From Blumeriella jaapii (taxonomy: Eukaryota; Ascomycota; Leotiomycetes; Helotiales; Drepanopezizaceae): a stretch of DNA of 64,000 bases. This document shows, one piece after another, positions 22,381 through 34,302 of this stretch. The stretch covers positions 1 through 64,000 of the forward strand of contig VWND01000008.1 in NCBI GenBank assembly GCA_009599575.1, read 5' to 3'. The notes below the pieces were generated by a model. It did not search any database. It was not told the origin of the DNA and saw only the letters and a program-made list of their open reading frames with translations. The translations under genes and the position numbers were made by a program. Position 1 is the first letter of the stretch; each line of letters starts with the position of its first letter.

Positions 22381-22959
22381 TTTTCGATTTTACCGAAATG
22401 GATTAATTCAGCTTTGACGTAACGTTTTATATCGATATCAAAACCCTATTTTACGAAACCTGGCAAAAAAAGACTTTTTCAGTTTCTAAAGCTTTTTAAA
22501 ACAAAATAGTCGAAATGCTAAAAAAACGAATTAAGCAAAAAATCTTCGAATTTTGCTACGGCCTATACAAAAACAAATAATTTATCGTTGCGAAAAAAAA
22601 AAAAAAGTATTTATAAATTTATTACCGCAATCGTCGAAATAAATAAAATAATAATACGAAACGCTAACGTGCTATTTAACGTCGATTAATTTTTAAACGA
22701 ATTCGTAAAATTAACGATCGTTTTTTTTTTCGATTTGTTTTTAAGCTACGATTACTTAATGCTTAATTTACGATTTCGAAATATAACGGCAATTTAAATT
22801 TCAATCGGTTTGCTGCGTATAACGAAAATACTTATAAGAACTATTAATTCAGTCGCTTAATTCGTAAAAGTCGTATATAAGATTTTTATAATTTGAATTT
22901 CCGATATTGCTTTTTTTTACGTTAACGACGTCGAAATAAAAGGCTTTAAATCGTATTAT
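22381..22959 (+). pseudogene. Gypsy-3 copy 1 reverse transcriptase, N-terminal and catalytic part
   Basis: Degenerate reverse transcriptase of a second gypsy lineage. The fingers read ETWQKKTFSVSKAF and KNK-FIVAKK; the following region reads TIRNANV-like (IIIRNANVLFNVD), then DLFLSYDYLMLNL (expected DL-SGYDQ). Next comes ISIGLLRITK with TINSVA-FVK at about 22835-22870, and the catalytic box YVND at 22918-22929, one G-to-A step from YVDD. TRE-B enters 32 bases after the box; the frame continues at 31792. This pattern (GYDQ, TPLGL, ATNSVAQF, DDVG-KGP) is typical of one class of fungal gypsy polyproteins. Confidence 0.8.
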
Positions 22960-24774
22960 TACTTAGGGGCGCCTGTGGATAGGATTACAACCGATTTAAC
23001 ACCGAATCAAATCCGAGTTAATATTTAGCGTAAAATTAACTCCGAGTATAATCAGAGTTAACACGCGATTAATTGAAAATTAATCTTAGTATTATTAAAA
23101 ATTAATAGGTACGATAAGTTGTATAAAAATTCAAAGCTTCGAGAAAAATACAAATCTTATACGAATCTGTTATTACACTTTATCAACGCTTTTATTAACA
23201 CTACCTCGCCGCCACCACCTCGTCGCCACAACCACCACCACCACCACCATTATTATTACCACCACCACCTCGCTGCCACCACTTCGCTGCCACCACCTCG
23301 CTGCTATCATCTCGCTGCCATCACCTCGCTGCCACCATCTCGCTGCCACCACTTCGTCGCCACCACTTCGTCGCCACCATCATCACTACCACTACCACCA
23401 CTACCACCACTACTACTACTACTATTACCACTACCATTATTACTACTACTACTATCATTTTGCTGCTACCACCTCGCTGCCACCACCTTGCTGCCACCAC
23501 CACCGTCGCCACCACTACCACTATCATCATCACTACTATTACTACCATTACCACCACTACTACTACTACTATTACTACTACTATTATTACTACTACTACT
23601 ATCATTTTGCTGCCACCACCTCGCTGCTACCATCTCGCCGCCACCACCTCGTCGCCACTACCACCACTACTACTACCATCATTACCACCACTACTACCAC
23701 TACCACCACTATTACTACCACTATTTCGCTGCCACCACTTCGCTGTGCCACCCACCACCTCGCTGCCACCACCTCGCTGCCACCATCTCGTCGCCACCAC
23801 CACCACCACCACCACCATCATTACCATCACTACCACCACCACCACCATTACTACCACCATTTCGCTGCCACCACCTCGCTGCCACCACTTCGCTGCTACC
23901 ACCTCGTCGCTACTATCATCACTACGACTACTATTACTACCACCACCATTATTACTACTATCACTTGATCGCCACTACCATTACCATTATTACCATCACT
24001 ACCACTATTACTATTATTACTATTATCACCACCATTATTACTACTACTATTATTATTTTGCTGCCACCATCTCGCTGCCACCATCTCGTCGCCATCACTA
24101 TTACCACCACCACTATCACTACCATTACCACCACCACCATTACTATTACTACCACCATCTCGTCGCTACCATTATTACTACCACCACCTCGCTGCCACCA
24201 CCTCGCTACCACTATTTCGCTGCTATTATCTCGCTGCTACCACCTCGATGCCACTATTTCGTCGCTATCACCACCACTATTACTATTATTATCACTATTA
24301 TTACTTCGCTGCTATTATTATTATTTCGCTAATACTATTTTGCTAGAAAAAACAACGAAAAGCCGAACAGCCGAACAGCCGAATAGCCGAACAGCCGAAT
24401 AAACTAAATAATTACAATAGTGGCAGAAAAGTGGTGATGATAATAATAGTAGTAGTGGTAATGGTGATAGCGATAAAATGGTGGCAGCGAGATGGTGGCA
24501 GCGAAATAATAGCAGCAAAATAATGATAGTAATAATAATAATGGTAGTGATAATGGTAATAGTGGTAATAATGGTAGTGGTGGTAGTAGTAATAGTGGTG
24601 ATAATAATAGTAATAATAATAGTGATAATAGTAGCGACGAGGTGGTGGCAGCGAAATAGTAGCAGCGAAATGGTGGCAGCGAGATGGTAGCAGCGAAATA
24701 ATGGTAGCGAGATAGTGGCAGCGAGATGGTAGTAGTAATAATAATAGCGACGAGATAATGGTAGTAATGGTAAT

Positions 24775-24983
24775 TGTTGGTATCACATAAGGGGGGGGGG
24801 TTGTGTGTATACACAGGGGTTGAGATATTGCAATAACTGGGGTTGTATTGCGAAAGAGATCTAAGGAGTAAACTAGCTATCGCACGGGTATATGTAGGTA
24901 GGGCTGCACGCTTGCAGCCTACCGTGGTTACGTGGGCTGATCATATGATTGTGCGCATGATCAGCCACCACCATATACCCATA
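24775..24983 (-). repeat. 3' LTR of the copia element
   Basis: Coding-strand ends are TATGGGTATATGG (mutated TG start) and ATACCAACA. It includes a run of ten G on the plus strand (24791-24800), a 7-bp-arm hairpin GGCTGCA-CGCT-TGCAGCC (24902-24919) and a larger hairpin with arms GGCTGATCATR/CATGATCAGCC (24935-24966). Confidence 0.93.
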
Positions 24984-25072
24984 TTGGCAACTCTTTTATA
25001 AAGATTAACCATAGCTAGCTAGTCTTCTTCTAATTATATATATAATCGTCTTTTTTTCTACTCGTCTCCTTT

Positions 25073-28000
25073 CTACTGTTTCTCTACCCAACCTTCTATT
25101 ACGTCAATTTCGTTTTTGTTAATAAAGGTAGTAAAAGCTTTATTAGGGTTTGCTTTCGTTATAGCATCCGCCGGATTGTCTTTTCCGTTAATCCATTTCA
25201 CTTCTGATAACTTTTTTTTTTTATAACTCTGGCGGAAAGCTATAATATCGATTATAAAGCGTTTCTTTTTTATTATTTTTAATTTAATTAAACACTTATA
25301 CAAAAAGTATAAATCCGTGCAAACTATTATTGAAATATCGGGGAGATTAAGCTTTTAAGTGATTATACGTAAAGTTGTGGCGATGCAAATAGCGATATCT
25401 ATTCCAAAAACCATTTCGTATATTTCTGAAGCTAATACGCTTCGTATAACTCTCTGACACTTGATTAAGCTCGCTGCAATAAGATTCCCTTTTATTTTAA
25501 ATAAATTGTTATTAAACTGCATTTTATTAGCTAAAAAAACTTCGTAGCCAATTTGCGAACTGCAATCTTTGTTATTAGCAAATAAGCCGTCAACAAATAC
25601 AAATAGCTTTGCAATAGAAAGGTCGATTTGTATAAATAAAAAGCTTCGATTTTGATTATTTATTATTTATCGAATGCGCTTGTTAATTATATCGATATTT
25701 AACTGGATAAGATTTTCCATTTATATTTGTGCAGTTATTAAAAGGTCGAAAATAACTTCGGGTTAATATAGACTAGTAATATAAGCTCTTCGAACGCGTT
25801 GGGCGAAATAATTGTTCTTATCGTTTTTAATTAGCTCGAGTTTTTTTGCTTAGTTCTTTTTTGTTTTAAAAAAAATAAAGCTATTTGACTTATATAGGGC
25901 TTCTCCGTTGAAAATCAAAACGTTGCTTTTACTCAATATGTCCTTGGGCTTTGCATTGAAATCTGCTGCTTGCAATTCGGCTTTTTTCAAAGCTGAAAAA
26001 GCCTTATCTGCTAGCTACAACGTATCGTCTGTTTGCATTCCTACGATTGCGAAAGCAGAAATAGTAGAAATAAGTAAGCAAAGGTCGTATATTAACGTAG
26101 TTATATAAAGCTTGTTTTTATGATGCTTGTAATACGTATTCTACCAATACGTGTCTGCTTTTGTTATATCGTACAAAAGCTTATAAATTAGCAGAATCGA
26201 GCTTTCTGGATAGCTAAATCGTAGCTTTTTAAAAAGGTGCGCTAGAATCTGTTTTTCTAGAAACCTATTAGCGCTTATATAAGCTTGAGTAATATCCCTC
26301 AAATGCAATATAGCGTTGCAAATATATTCGAAGATTAAAGCGAAAGCTATAATTAATTTTTGGCTGTTTCGCTAAATAATGAATAATTAAGTGAAAATAT
26401 CGTATTTTTTATTATCGTTGTAAGCTTAAATTACTAATTTAGATTTCTCGAATAATATAGTTGTATTTTTGCTCTTGATTTTATTTATAATTCGTAAATT
26501 AAAAATTCGGCCGTAGTAAAAAGTGGGATTGTATTATACAATTTTAAAAACGCTTTTCTCGATCAAACCTTTTATTTCCATTTTTTTAAAAGCTTCGAAA
26601 GGCTCGCCGGAGATTATAATAACACCTTTTTGGCGTAGCTTAACTAAGCATTTAGCATTTGCCTTTTTTTTATGTATAAGATAGCTTGTAAGGTAGCTTG
26701 CAATATAATCGTCGAAAAAATTAGTTTTGGTAGTTTTTATAAAAAACAATATATTAATATTATTTTTTTTTATATTTTTTTTTTCAAGCTCGTAAAACTC
26801 GTCAGTTATAAATAATTGCTGCTGTTGCTTTTTAATTTTTCGGGAAAAAACGCGTATTTTGGTGCTTTGGCGAATTTATATAATTTTTGGAAATTGAATT
26901 AATACAATCAGTTTTGCAACAGGCTGTATAATTGCAGCTGGTGCAATAGTCGCAGCTGATGGTGCAATTTTTTTCTTTTTAACAACTGGTTTAGCAAAGA
27001 GGGTTTTATCGTCCAATTCGCTATAATAAGGCTTAATTGACGTAATTCGGAAATCTGAAGTTTTATCGTTGATTTAAACTTTGCAGGTATTGCTATTTTT
27101 TAAAATAAGCTTATAAAGGCCTGACCAACTTTTCTTTTTTTTATATACGCGTACGTCTGATTGCAGAGAAAGATTAAATGTTTCTAAAGTATTCGGGCCA
27201 TTTTTAGTACGTAGGGCTTCCGAAACTTTGCGTTCGGCCTGGATTCGCCGAATTTTTTAAGTTGCAAAACGTAATGCATCGCGTTTTTTCGTTACAAAAG
27301 CAGAAAAAGCGTCTGTTTCTGATAGACGGGGGTATGCGTTATATACTAGTAAAATGGGTATAATACCGCCTGGATTTGCAATATCGTTTATAGCTTTAAA
27401 AGCTATTTTCAGAATTATATGTTTATCGAGGCTTTTATTTTTTAATTGCTTTTTCAGAATATTATAAATTCGTTTAAAAAAGCCGTGGTAACGTTTTATT
27501 TTGCCAATATTATTATAAGCTTCGATTGGGACGATTTTAATATTATATTTTATAAAGCGTGCTTATTAACGAAACTTCTGAAAAATTAGATTAGTTTCTA
27601 AATCAACGACAATTACGTCGGATGGATTTAAATAAAAATCGATTTAATACAGCCGAAATATATTTTATACGTGTTTTGCAATTATATTTTTTAAAAAACT
27701 ATTAAAGCTGTAAATGATCGCTGAATCTACGATATAAAAAACTGAGTCGCCGTTAATATATATAATATTTATAATTATCGAATAATTGAATTTATAATTG
27801 TTTTTTAATAAAATTTTAAATCGGCGAGAAGCTTGCTCGTATAATTAGCATTGGAAATAATATTTGGCAATTTTTTCCAGAATAGCAATTTCGAATTTCT
27901 GTTCTGCTCGTTCCAGAATAGCTGCAAAGCGCTGTACAAAAAAGTGTTTTTATCGTTTATAAATCTGACGTAATTCGAGTTTTGTAAAATAGCAAAATAA

Positions 28001-28290
28001 GGTTTTTTAGGTATTAAGCAGCATAAATAAATATTTCTATTTCCGAACTATTGGTACGCCAAAGCTATTTTTTTGTATAAATATATTATACAAATTATCG
28101 AAATAAATATAAAAAGCATTTATATCTTTTAGATAAATCAAAAAAAAAGTATTAATATTAACGATATAAAATTTAATTTTGCTAATGGATGTTACAACAA
28201 AAACTGTTTTTTGGATATTTGCAGAAATTATTTCAAAGTTAATCGTATTTTTTTTTCGAAAAAAGGTCAAAAGCAAGCTGGGATAGCAAT
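25073..28290 (-). pseudogene. Copia pol: integrase, reverse transcriptase, RNase H
   Basis: One nearly continuous minus-strand frame. 28037-28276 holds FYIVNINTFFLIYLKDINAF and VPIVRK, the linker region before integrase in fungal copia polyproteins. Integrase covers about 26900-28000 with KRYHGFFKRIYNILKK near 27480. Reverse transcriptase about 25750-26760: GVIIISGEPFEAF..GLIEKSVFKIV at 26534-26640, QAYISANR near 26270, catalytic box QTDD at 26024-26035. RNase H about 25073-25640: VDGLFANNKDCSSQIGYEVFL, then VKWINGKDNPADAITK and stop at 25073. About eight internal stops, mostly at expected Trp or Gln positions, make it a pseudogene. No frameshift was noticed. Confidence 0.88.
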
Positions 28291-28989
28291 CTTTTTAAAA
28301 GCTTTAAACTGAAATATATTATTTAAAAACTTGCCAGCTGCATCTGAATCTAAAAGGAATTCTTGGAATTTATATAAAAAGTATTTCGAGCCCGAAATAT
28401 ACGTTTCCAATAGGGGTTTATCGTTCTTTTAAATAAAAAAGTTTATAAGATTAAGCTTTGTAAAAGCGTGGTAGGCAGATCGTTCTTATAAAATAATTAA
28501 AACTTCGATTTCTATTATTTTACCAGCTTTTGTATAAAAAATTTGAATAAAAAAATTGTCGTTTTTGATACTTATTCCTATCGTAATAGCCGTTTTCGGC
28601 GCTCTATATATTATATTAATCAGAAGGAAAAAAAAGGGTAAAAGAGGCAGGAGTGTTTTCCAAGCCTTCAACGTTTTCGTATTGCGTAAGGAAACTTATA
28701 TATTATTGCATAATCGAAAAAGCTTTAATAAAATAAGCTTTGTTAGCGCTGTATTCGTCGTATGCTTTTTTACGTTTTTTTGGAAAGTGTTTTGTTAACC
28801 AGCAGTTTATTTTTTTGCATATCTAATATTTTTTAGATTAGGAAAAACTGTTAGAATTGCTTAAATAATCTTTTCGGCTTCGGAATTCTTTTTTTTTTTT
28901 TTTGAATAAGCTTCTGCCTTGGTAATTTTTACCGAAACGTTTTTCGCGACTTCTGCTTTTATAGATTCGGTTTATATAATAGCTTTTAT

Positions 28990-29830
28990 TTTGATTTGCA
29001 AAAGTTTAAAAAAGCTGGGAGGTGATAAAAGTTAATTTTCGCAATTGAACTTTTCGCTTAATGGTTCCAATTGCATTACGCAGCTGGGATGCGACGCTTT
29101 TATACGTATTTGCAGGGTTTATTAAAGCGTGTTTGCACTTTTGTACGCTATTGCAAACGCTAATAACCTGGTTTCGCAAATAGTTGTCTGATTCGTACTT
29201 TTTAATAAAAGCTTGTTGACACAGCGCTAGTTTTTCGAATATAATCTTCAAGCATTTCAAGCGTAATTTGCCAAGGTTTTCAGCCTGTATTTCTTTTTGT
29301 ATATAATTGTACGCTATGCTGTCAGGTAGAACTTGCGATTTTTAGTCGTTTCGAAATAAGCTTTTATAAAACTAATTATTACGCTAAACTGGTAGTTTTT
29401 ACGAATTATAGTATTGCAATAATAAGCGTTAGCTGTTTTTTTTAAGCATATGCGGGAAGGCCTTTGCGTATAGGCTTTCAGAAAGATTGCATAAATCGCA
29501 CAAATTGTAAAACTTTTTCAGTTTTACGTGGAATATATCCTATATTCCACTTCCGTATTTTATTTTATTTTTATAATATATTTTGCTAAGGTTCAGAACT
29601 AGCTGTACAAAATCGTTTTTTTTGTAAGGTCTGACTTCTGCTTTTTCGTCGTCGCTTTTATCAAAAGGGTCAGGATCGTTATTTTTAACTTTAGGAATTT
29701 TCGTTTTGTTTTTGAAATTGTATAACGTTTTGCCTCGTGTGAAAAATGTATTACGTACGCCATTATCGCGTACGCTATTATCGCTACTTTTGGTAAGTAT
29801 TTTAGTTGTTCGTGACGCATATACGTTGGC
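28990..29830 (-). pseudogene. Copia gag (partly degenerate)
   Basis: Upstream of pol on the same strand. The piece 29006-29260 (LCQQAFIKKYESDN, LRNQVISVCNSVQ, LINPANTYKSVASQLRNAI) matches the helical capsid-type gag of fungal copia elements. A second open piece at 29599-29820 is basic and Lys-rich. I could not recognise a zinc knuckle. The boundary with pol and the true start are not resolvable; the region 29830-30772 up to the 5' LTR holds leader sequence and more degenerate gag. Confidence 0.6.
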
Positions 29831-30772
29831 TAGGCTGTTTCTTGCTTTTTAAAATCCACTTTTATTATTTTCGATGTAAACATTTCTATTATTATAATAA
29901 TTTTCGTTCCCAGCAACAGATTTAAATAGAAGGGGTAAGGGGGTTTTTTCTTTTTACTTTTGAAAGTTATTTTGTAGCTAAATCTTTTAATTTTTATTTG
30001 TTATCGTTTTTTATTTGCAAAAGTAAAAAAGATAGGTTTATTTTTCTGGAATATCGCTGCCAAACGATCTGCATAGCTATTATCTCGGTTTTTAATAAAT
30101 GGAGCCATATTAATTTTATAAATAAACAAATGGTTGTAAAAATTGCGTTTTAAAAAAGCGTATGCAATATTAAATAAATCGGCGTTTTAATTAGCAAAAT
30201 TTTTTTGAAAAAGCTTTTATAAGCCCTTTTTTTAAACGTATTTATATTCTGCCTTGTATCGCTTTAGAAAAAGATAGATTTATTTATTTACGGCAGAAGC
30301 GGTTTTAAAAAATAGCTGATTTTGGTTTAAATTGCTTTAGCCAAAAGTCGGTATCGATTTCGAAATTTAAATCGAATAAAAGATTTCGAATGGGATAGAA
30401 AGATATTTTCGATATTTTGGCTGCTTTTGCTTGTAATCAAAAGGGTTGCAAGGTAGATTGTAAAATTGCAAGATCGAATTAGATTAGTTATTGCTGTTTT
30501 TGATGCGCAGGCTGCAGGCTCGGGCTTGGCGCAAATAAGTGGGTTTTTGTTAATTTCGGTTTTGTTTTGGTTGCGCAGGCTAGGCGCGAGCGTGTAAGAC
30601 GCGTACAGTCAAAAGGTCACTTTTTAGTATCTGATTTTAACTATTCCGAAAAAGTCGTCGATTTTAGCGTAGCTCCAAATGCAAGCAGAAGTCGCTTTTT
30701 GCACCGTTTTGCTACCTTTTTTTAGTAAACCTAGCTGCTTTGTATTTAACAGTAAAATCAACCATTGATCAG

Positions 30773-30982
30773 TGTTGGTATTATATAAAGGGGGGGGGTT
30801 TGTGTATATACACAGGGGTTGAGATATTGCAATAACTGGGGTTGTATTGCGAAAAAGATTTAAGGAGTAAACTAGCTATCGCACGGGTATGTGTAGGTAG
30901 GGCTGCACGCTTGCAGCCTACCGTGGTCACGTGGGCTGATCATGTGATTATGCGCATGATCAGCCACCACCATATACCCACA
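30773..30982 (-). repeat. 5' LTR of the copia element
   Basis: Coding-strand start TGTGGGTATATGG, end ATACCAACA. It carries CACGTG at 30928-30933, the GGCTGCA-CGCT-TGCAGCC hairpin at 30901-30918 and an 11-bp-arm hairpin GGCTGATCATG/CATGATCAGCC at 30934-30965. The 3' LTR has the mutated forms of several of these positions, so this copy is closer to the ancestral sequence. Confidence 0.93.
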
Positions 30983-31791
30983 GTAATAATGGTGGTGATA
31001 ATAGTAGTGATGGTGGTGGTAGTAGTGGTGATGGCGACGAGATGGTGGCAGCAAGGTGGTAGCAGCGAGATGATGGTAGCGAAGTGATGGTAGCGAAATG
31101 GTGGCAGCGAAGTGGTGATAGTAATAATGGTAGCGACGAGATGGTGGTAGTAATGGTAGTGGTGGTGGTGGTAATGGTAGTGGTGGTGGCAGCGAAGTGA
31201 TGGCAGCGAGGTGATGGCAGCGAAATGGTGGCAGCGAGGTGGTGGCAGCGAGATGGTGGCAGCGAGGTGGTGGCAGCGAGGTGGTGGCAGCGAAAATATT
31301 ATTAAATATAATATTAAATAAACGTAGTTTAATATAAAATTTTTAATTTAAATTCGAAAAGTTTGATATATATTAAATATCGATTTAAATTAGTTGTATA
31401 AATTTGTTTCGGTGTTAACACCGAATATAATCGGTATTAATACCGATTATAATCGGTAATACCGATTATATTCGGTGTTAAATCGTTATATCGATATAAA
31501 AGTAAACCGCGCCACTTCGGTATTAACACCGATTAGCAACCGATTATACCCGGTTTTAAAACCGATTATATACCGATTATAATCGGTTTTAAAACCGATT
31601 ATAATCGATTATAATCGAATTAAAATCGGTTATAATCGGTGTATAATCGATTATAATCGATGTATAATCGGTTTTGAAACCGATTATAATCGGTGTATAT
31701 CCGGTTTTAAAACCGATTATAATCGGTGTATATCCGGTTTTGCAACCGGGTATAATCGGTTGTAATCCGACCCTAGATAAGCCGTACGGTA

Positions 31792-32375
31792 TAATAAAAA
31801 AATCCTTTTTAAAATTCGACGTTATATAATAAAACATATCCAAAATATCGATAAGATTATAGTTTGCTTCGAAAAAGCCAAAGCTATTATTAATCTTCGA
31901 TTAAAGTTTTGCATGCCCGAAATAAATATTATTAGCTATATAACTAACAGCGCTAATCGCTATTCTTAACGAAAAAAAATTAAAAAGATATACGAATAGG
32001 AAAGGTGTAAGAATATTACCGAAGCCAAAGCTTTTATTAGCGCTATAATTTATTACCGCAATTAAATTAAAAACTTTTTTCAGAAAGCTGTATTTATCTA
32101 CGTTATAATAAAAAAAAAATCGATTTCGTTTAAAAAGAAAAGCAGAGTAAAGCTATGGAAATTTTTAAAAACGATCTTTTATTAGCTTTATCGCTTATGC
32201 GGATCGATTATAATTCAGACGCGAAAAAAATTATTTTAACTGTCGACGCTAGTATTTTCGATTAAAAAGCTGTATTGCAACAGATCGACGAAAATAAAAA
32301 GCGGCATTTTTTACGATTCGAAAGCGGCTTATAGTTTTTCGCGCAGAAGCACGCTACGACGTTATTAAACGAAAA
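31792..32375 (+). pseudogene. Gypsy-3 copy 1: RT thumb and RNase H start
   Basis: Continues the frame interrupted by TRE-B. It reads NITEAKAFISAIIYYRN-IKNF at about 32010-32080 (fungal gypsy form: NVTE-RAFIG...YR-WIKNF) and then LTVDASIF, VLQQIDENKKRHFLRFESG and FFAQKHA at 32235-32360, the start of RNase H with its first catalytic Asp. TRE-C enters at 32378 in the middle of RNase H. Confidence 0.8.
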
Positions 32376-32377
32376 TA

Positions 32378-34300
32378 CCGTACGGCTTATCTAGGGTCGG
32401 ATCACAACCGATTATACCCGGTTGCAAAACCGGGTATACACCGATTATAATCGGTTTTAAAACCGAGTATATACCGATTGTAATCGGTTTCAAAACCGAT
32501 TATATATCGGTTATAATCGATTATACACCGATTATACCCGGTTTTAATTCGATTATAATCGATTATAATCGGTTTTTTAAAACCGATTATAATCGGTATA
32601 AAATCGGTTTTAAAACCGAGTATAATCGGTTGCTAATCGGTGTCAATACCGAAGTGGCGCGGTTTGCTTTTATATCGATATAACGATTTAACACCGAGTA
32701 TAATCGGTATTACCGATTATAATCGGTATTAATACCGATTATATTCGGTGTTAACACCGAAACAAATTTATACAACTAATTTAAATCGATATTTAATATA
32801 TACCAAACCTTTCGAATTTAAATTTAAAATCTTATATTAAACTACGTTTATTTAATACTACATTTAATAATATTTTCGCTGCCACCATCTCGCTGCCACC
32901 ACCTCGCTGCCACCACCTCGCTGCCACCACCTCGCTGCCACCACCTCGTCGCCACCACCATCACCACCACCACCACCACCACCACCATTACCACTATTAT
33001 CACCACCACCATTACCACCACTACCACCATTATTATCACCACCACCTCCCTGCCACCATTGTAACTATTCAGCTTATTCGGCTGTTCGGCTATTCGGCTG
33101 TTCGGCTGTTCGGCTTTTCGTTATTTTTTCTAGCAAAATAGTATTAGCGAAATAATAATAATAGCAGCGAAGTAATAGCAGCGAAAAAATAAATATAATA
33201 AACTTTTATATTTTTTTGAAAATACAAATAAAAGTGGTAGTGATAGTAACAGTAGTGATGGTGGTGGCGACGAGGTGGTGGCAGCGAGGTGATGGCAGCG
33301 AGGTGGTGGCAGCAAAATAATAGTAGTAGTAGTAATAATAGTAATAATAATAATAGTGGTAGTAATGATGATAAGGATAATAATAATAGTAATAATAGTG
33401 GTAATAATAGTGGCGACGAAATAATAGCGACGAGGTGGTGGCGACGAGGTGATGGCAGCGAGATAATAGTAGCAAAATGATAGTAATAGTAGTGATAATA
33501 GTAATAATAATAGTAGTGGTGATAATAATGGTAATGGTGGTAATGGTGGTAGTAATGATAGTGGTGGTAATAATAGTGGTGATAATGGTAGCGACGAGGT
33601 GGTGGCGACGAGGTGGTGGCGACGAAGTGGTAGCGACGAGGTGGTGATAGTAGTAGTGATAATGGTAATAATGATAATAGTGGTGATAATGGTGGTAATA
33701 ATAGTAATAATAGTAATAGTAGTAGTGATGATGGTAGCGACGAGGTGATGATAGTAATAGTAATAGTGGTGGTAATGATAGTAGTCGTAATGATGGTAGT
33801 AACGACGAGATGATAGTAGTGATTATGATGGTGGTGGTGGTGGTGGTGGTAGTAGTGGCGACGAGGTGGCGGCGACGAAATAATAGTGGTGGTGGTGGTA
33901 GTAGTGTTGGTGGTATTGGTGGTGGTGTTAATAATAATGTTGATAGTATTGGTAATGGTGGCGACGAGATGGCGGCGACGAGGTGGTAATGGTGATAATG
34001 GCGACGAGGTGGCGGCGACGAAGTGATGGTGGTGGTGGCAGCGAAATGGTGGCAGCGAAGTTATTAATAAAAGCGTTAATAAAAGGTAATAATTAATTCG
34101 TATAAGATTTGTATTTTTCTCGAAACTTTGAATTATTACACAACCTATCGTATTTATTAATCTTTAATAACTTTAAGATTAATTTTCATTTAATCGCGTA
34201 TTAACTCTGATTATACTCGGAGTTAATTTTACGCCAAGTGTTAACTCGGATTTGACTCGGTGTTAAATCGGTTGTAATCCCACCCACAGGCGCCCCTAAG
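32378..34300 (+). mobile_element. TRE-C, triplet-repeat element, copy C
   Basis: Shortest copy, 1923 bp, between TA (32376-32377) and TA (34301-34302). Palindrome array 32378-32765, a CCA-rich arm of only about 180 bp (32878-33058), centre 33060-33155, an AT-rich oddity at 33187-33232, TGG-rich arm to about 34085, right end to 34300. The empty site is readable in Gypsy-3 copy 2 (minus strand near 17320), where AAACGAAAATATCGAAG runs through without interruption and with a single TA. Confidence 0.92.
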
Positions 34301-34302
34301 TA

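Larger units (their letters stand above)
24775..30982 (-). mobile_element. Ty1/copia retrotransposon nested in TRE-B
   Basis: A 6208-bp element with 209/210-bp LTRs (24775-24983 and 30773-30982) and a perfect 5-bp target duplication GTAAT (24770-24774 and 30983-30987). Coding direction is minus: gag near 29.0-29.8 kb, then gag-pre-integrase/protease, integrase, reverse transcriptase, RNase H ending at 25073. The domain order IN before RT defines copia. Its frame has far fewer stops than the gypsy elements and its LTRs differ only by about ten transitions and short indels in a G run, so it is the youngest large element here, lightly RIPped. Confidence 0.93.
22962..31789 (-). mobile_element. 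TRE-B, triplet-repeat element, carrying a copia insertion
   Basis: Minus-oriented TRE between TA (22960-22961) and TA (31790-31791): starts CTTAGGGGCGCC and ends CCGTACGG on the plus strand. CCA-rich arm about 23200-24310, centre 24321-24418, TGG-rich arm 24419-24769 continuing at 30988-31290, palindrome array 31400-31789. Without the copia element and its duplicated 5 bp it is 2615 bp. The empty site can be read from Gypsy-3 copy 2 (minus strand near 17890), where the flanks join with a single TA. It lies in the Gypsy-3 reverse transcriptase. Confidence 0.9.

Noticed and set aside
25908..26108. 66-codon plus-strand frame inside the copia element
   Set aside because: Antisense to the reverse transcriptase catalytic region; not supported by any motif.
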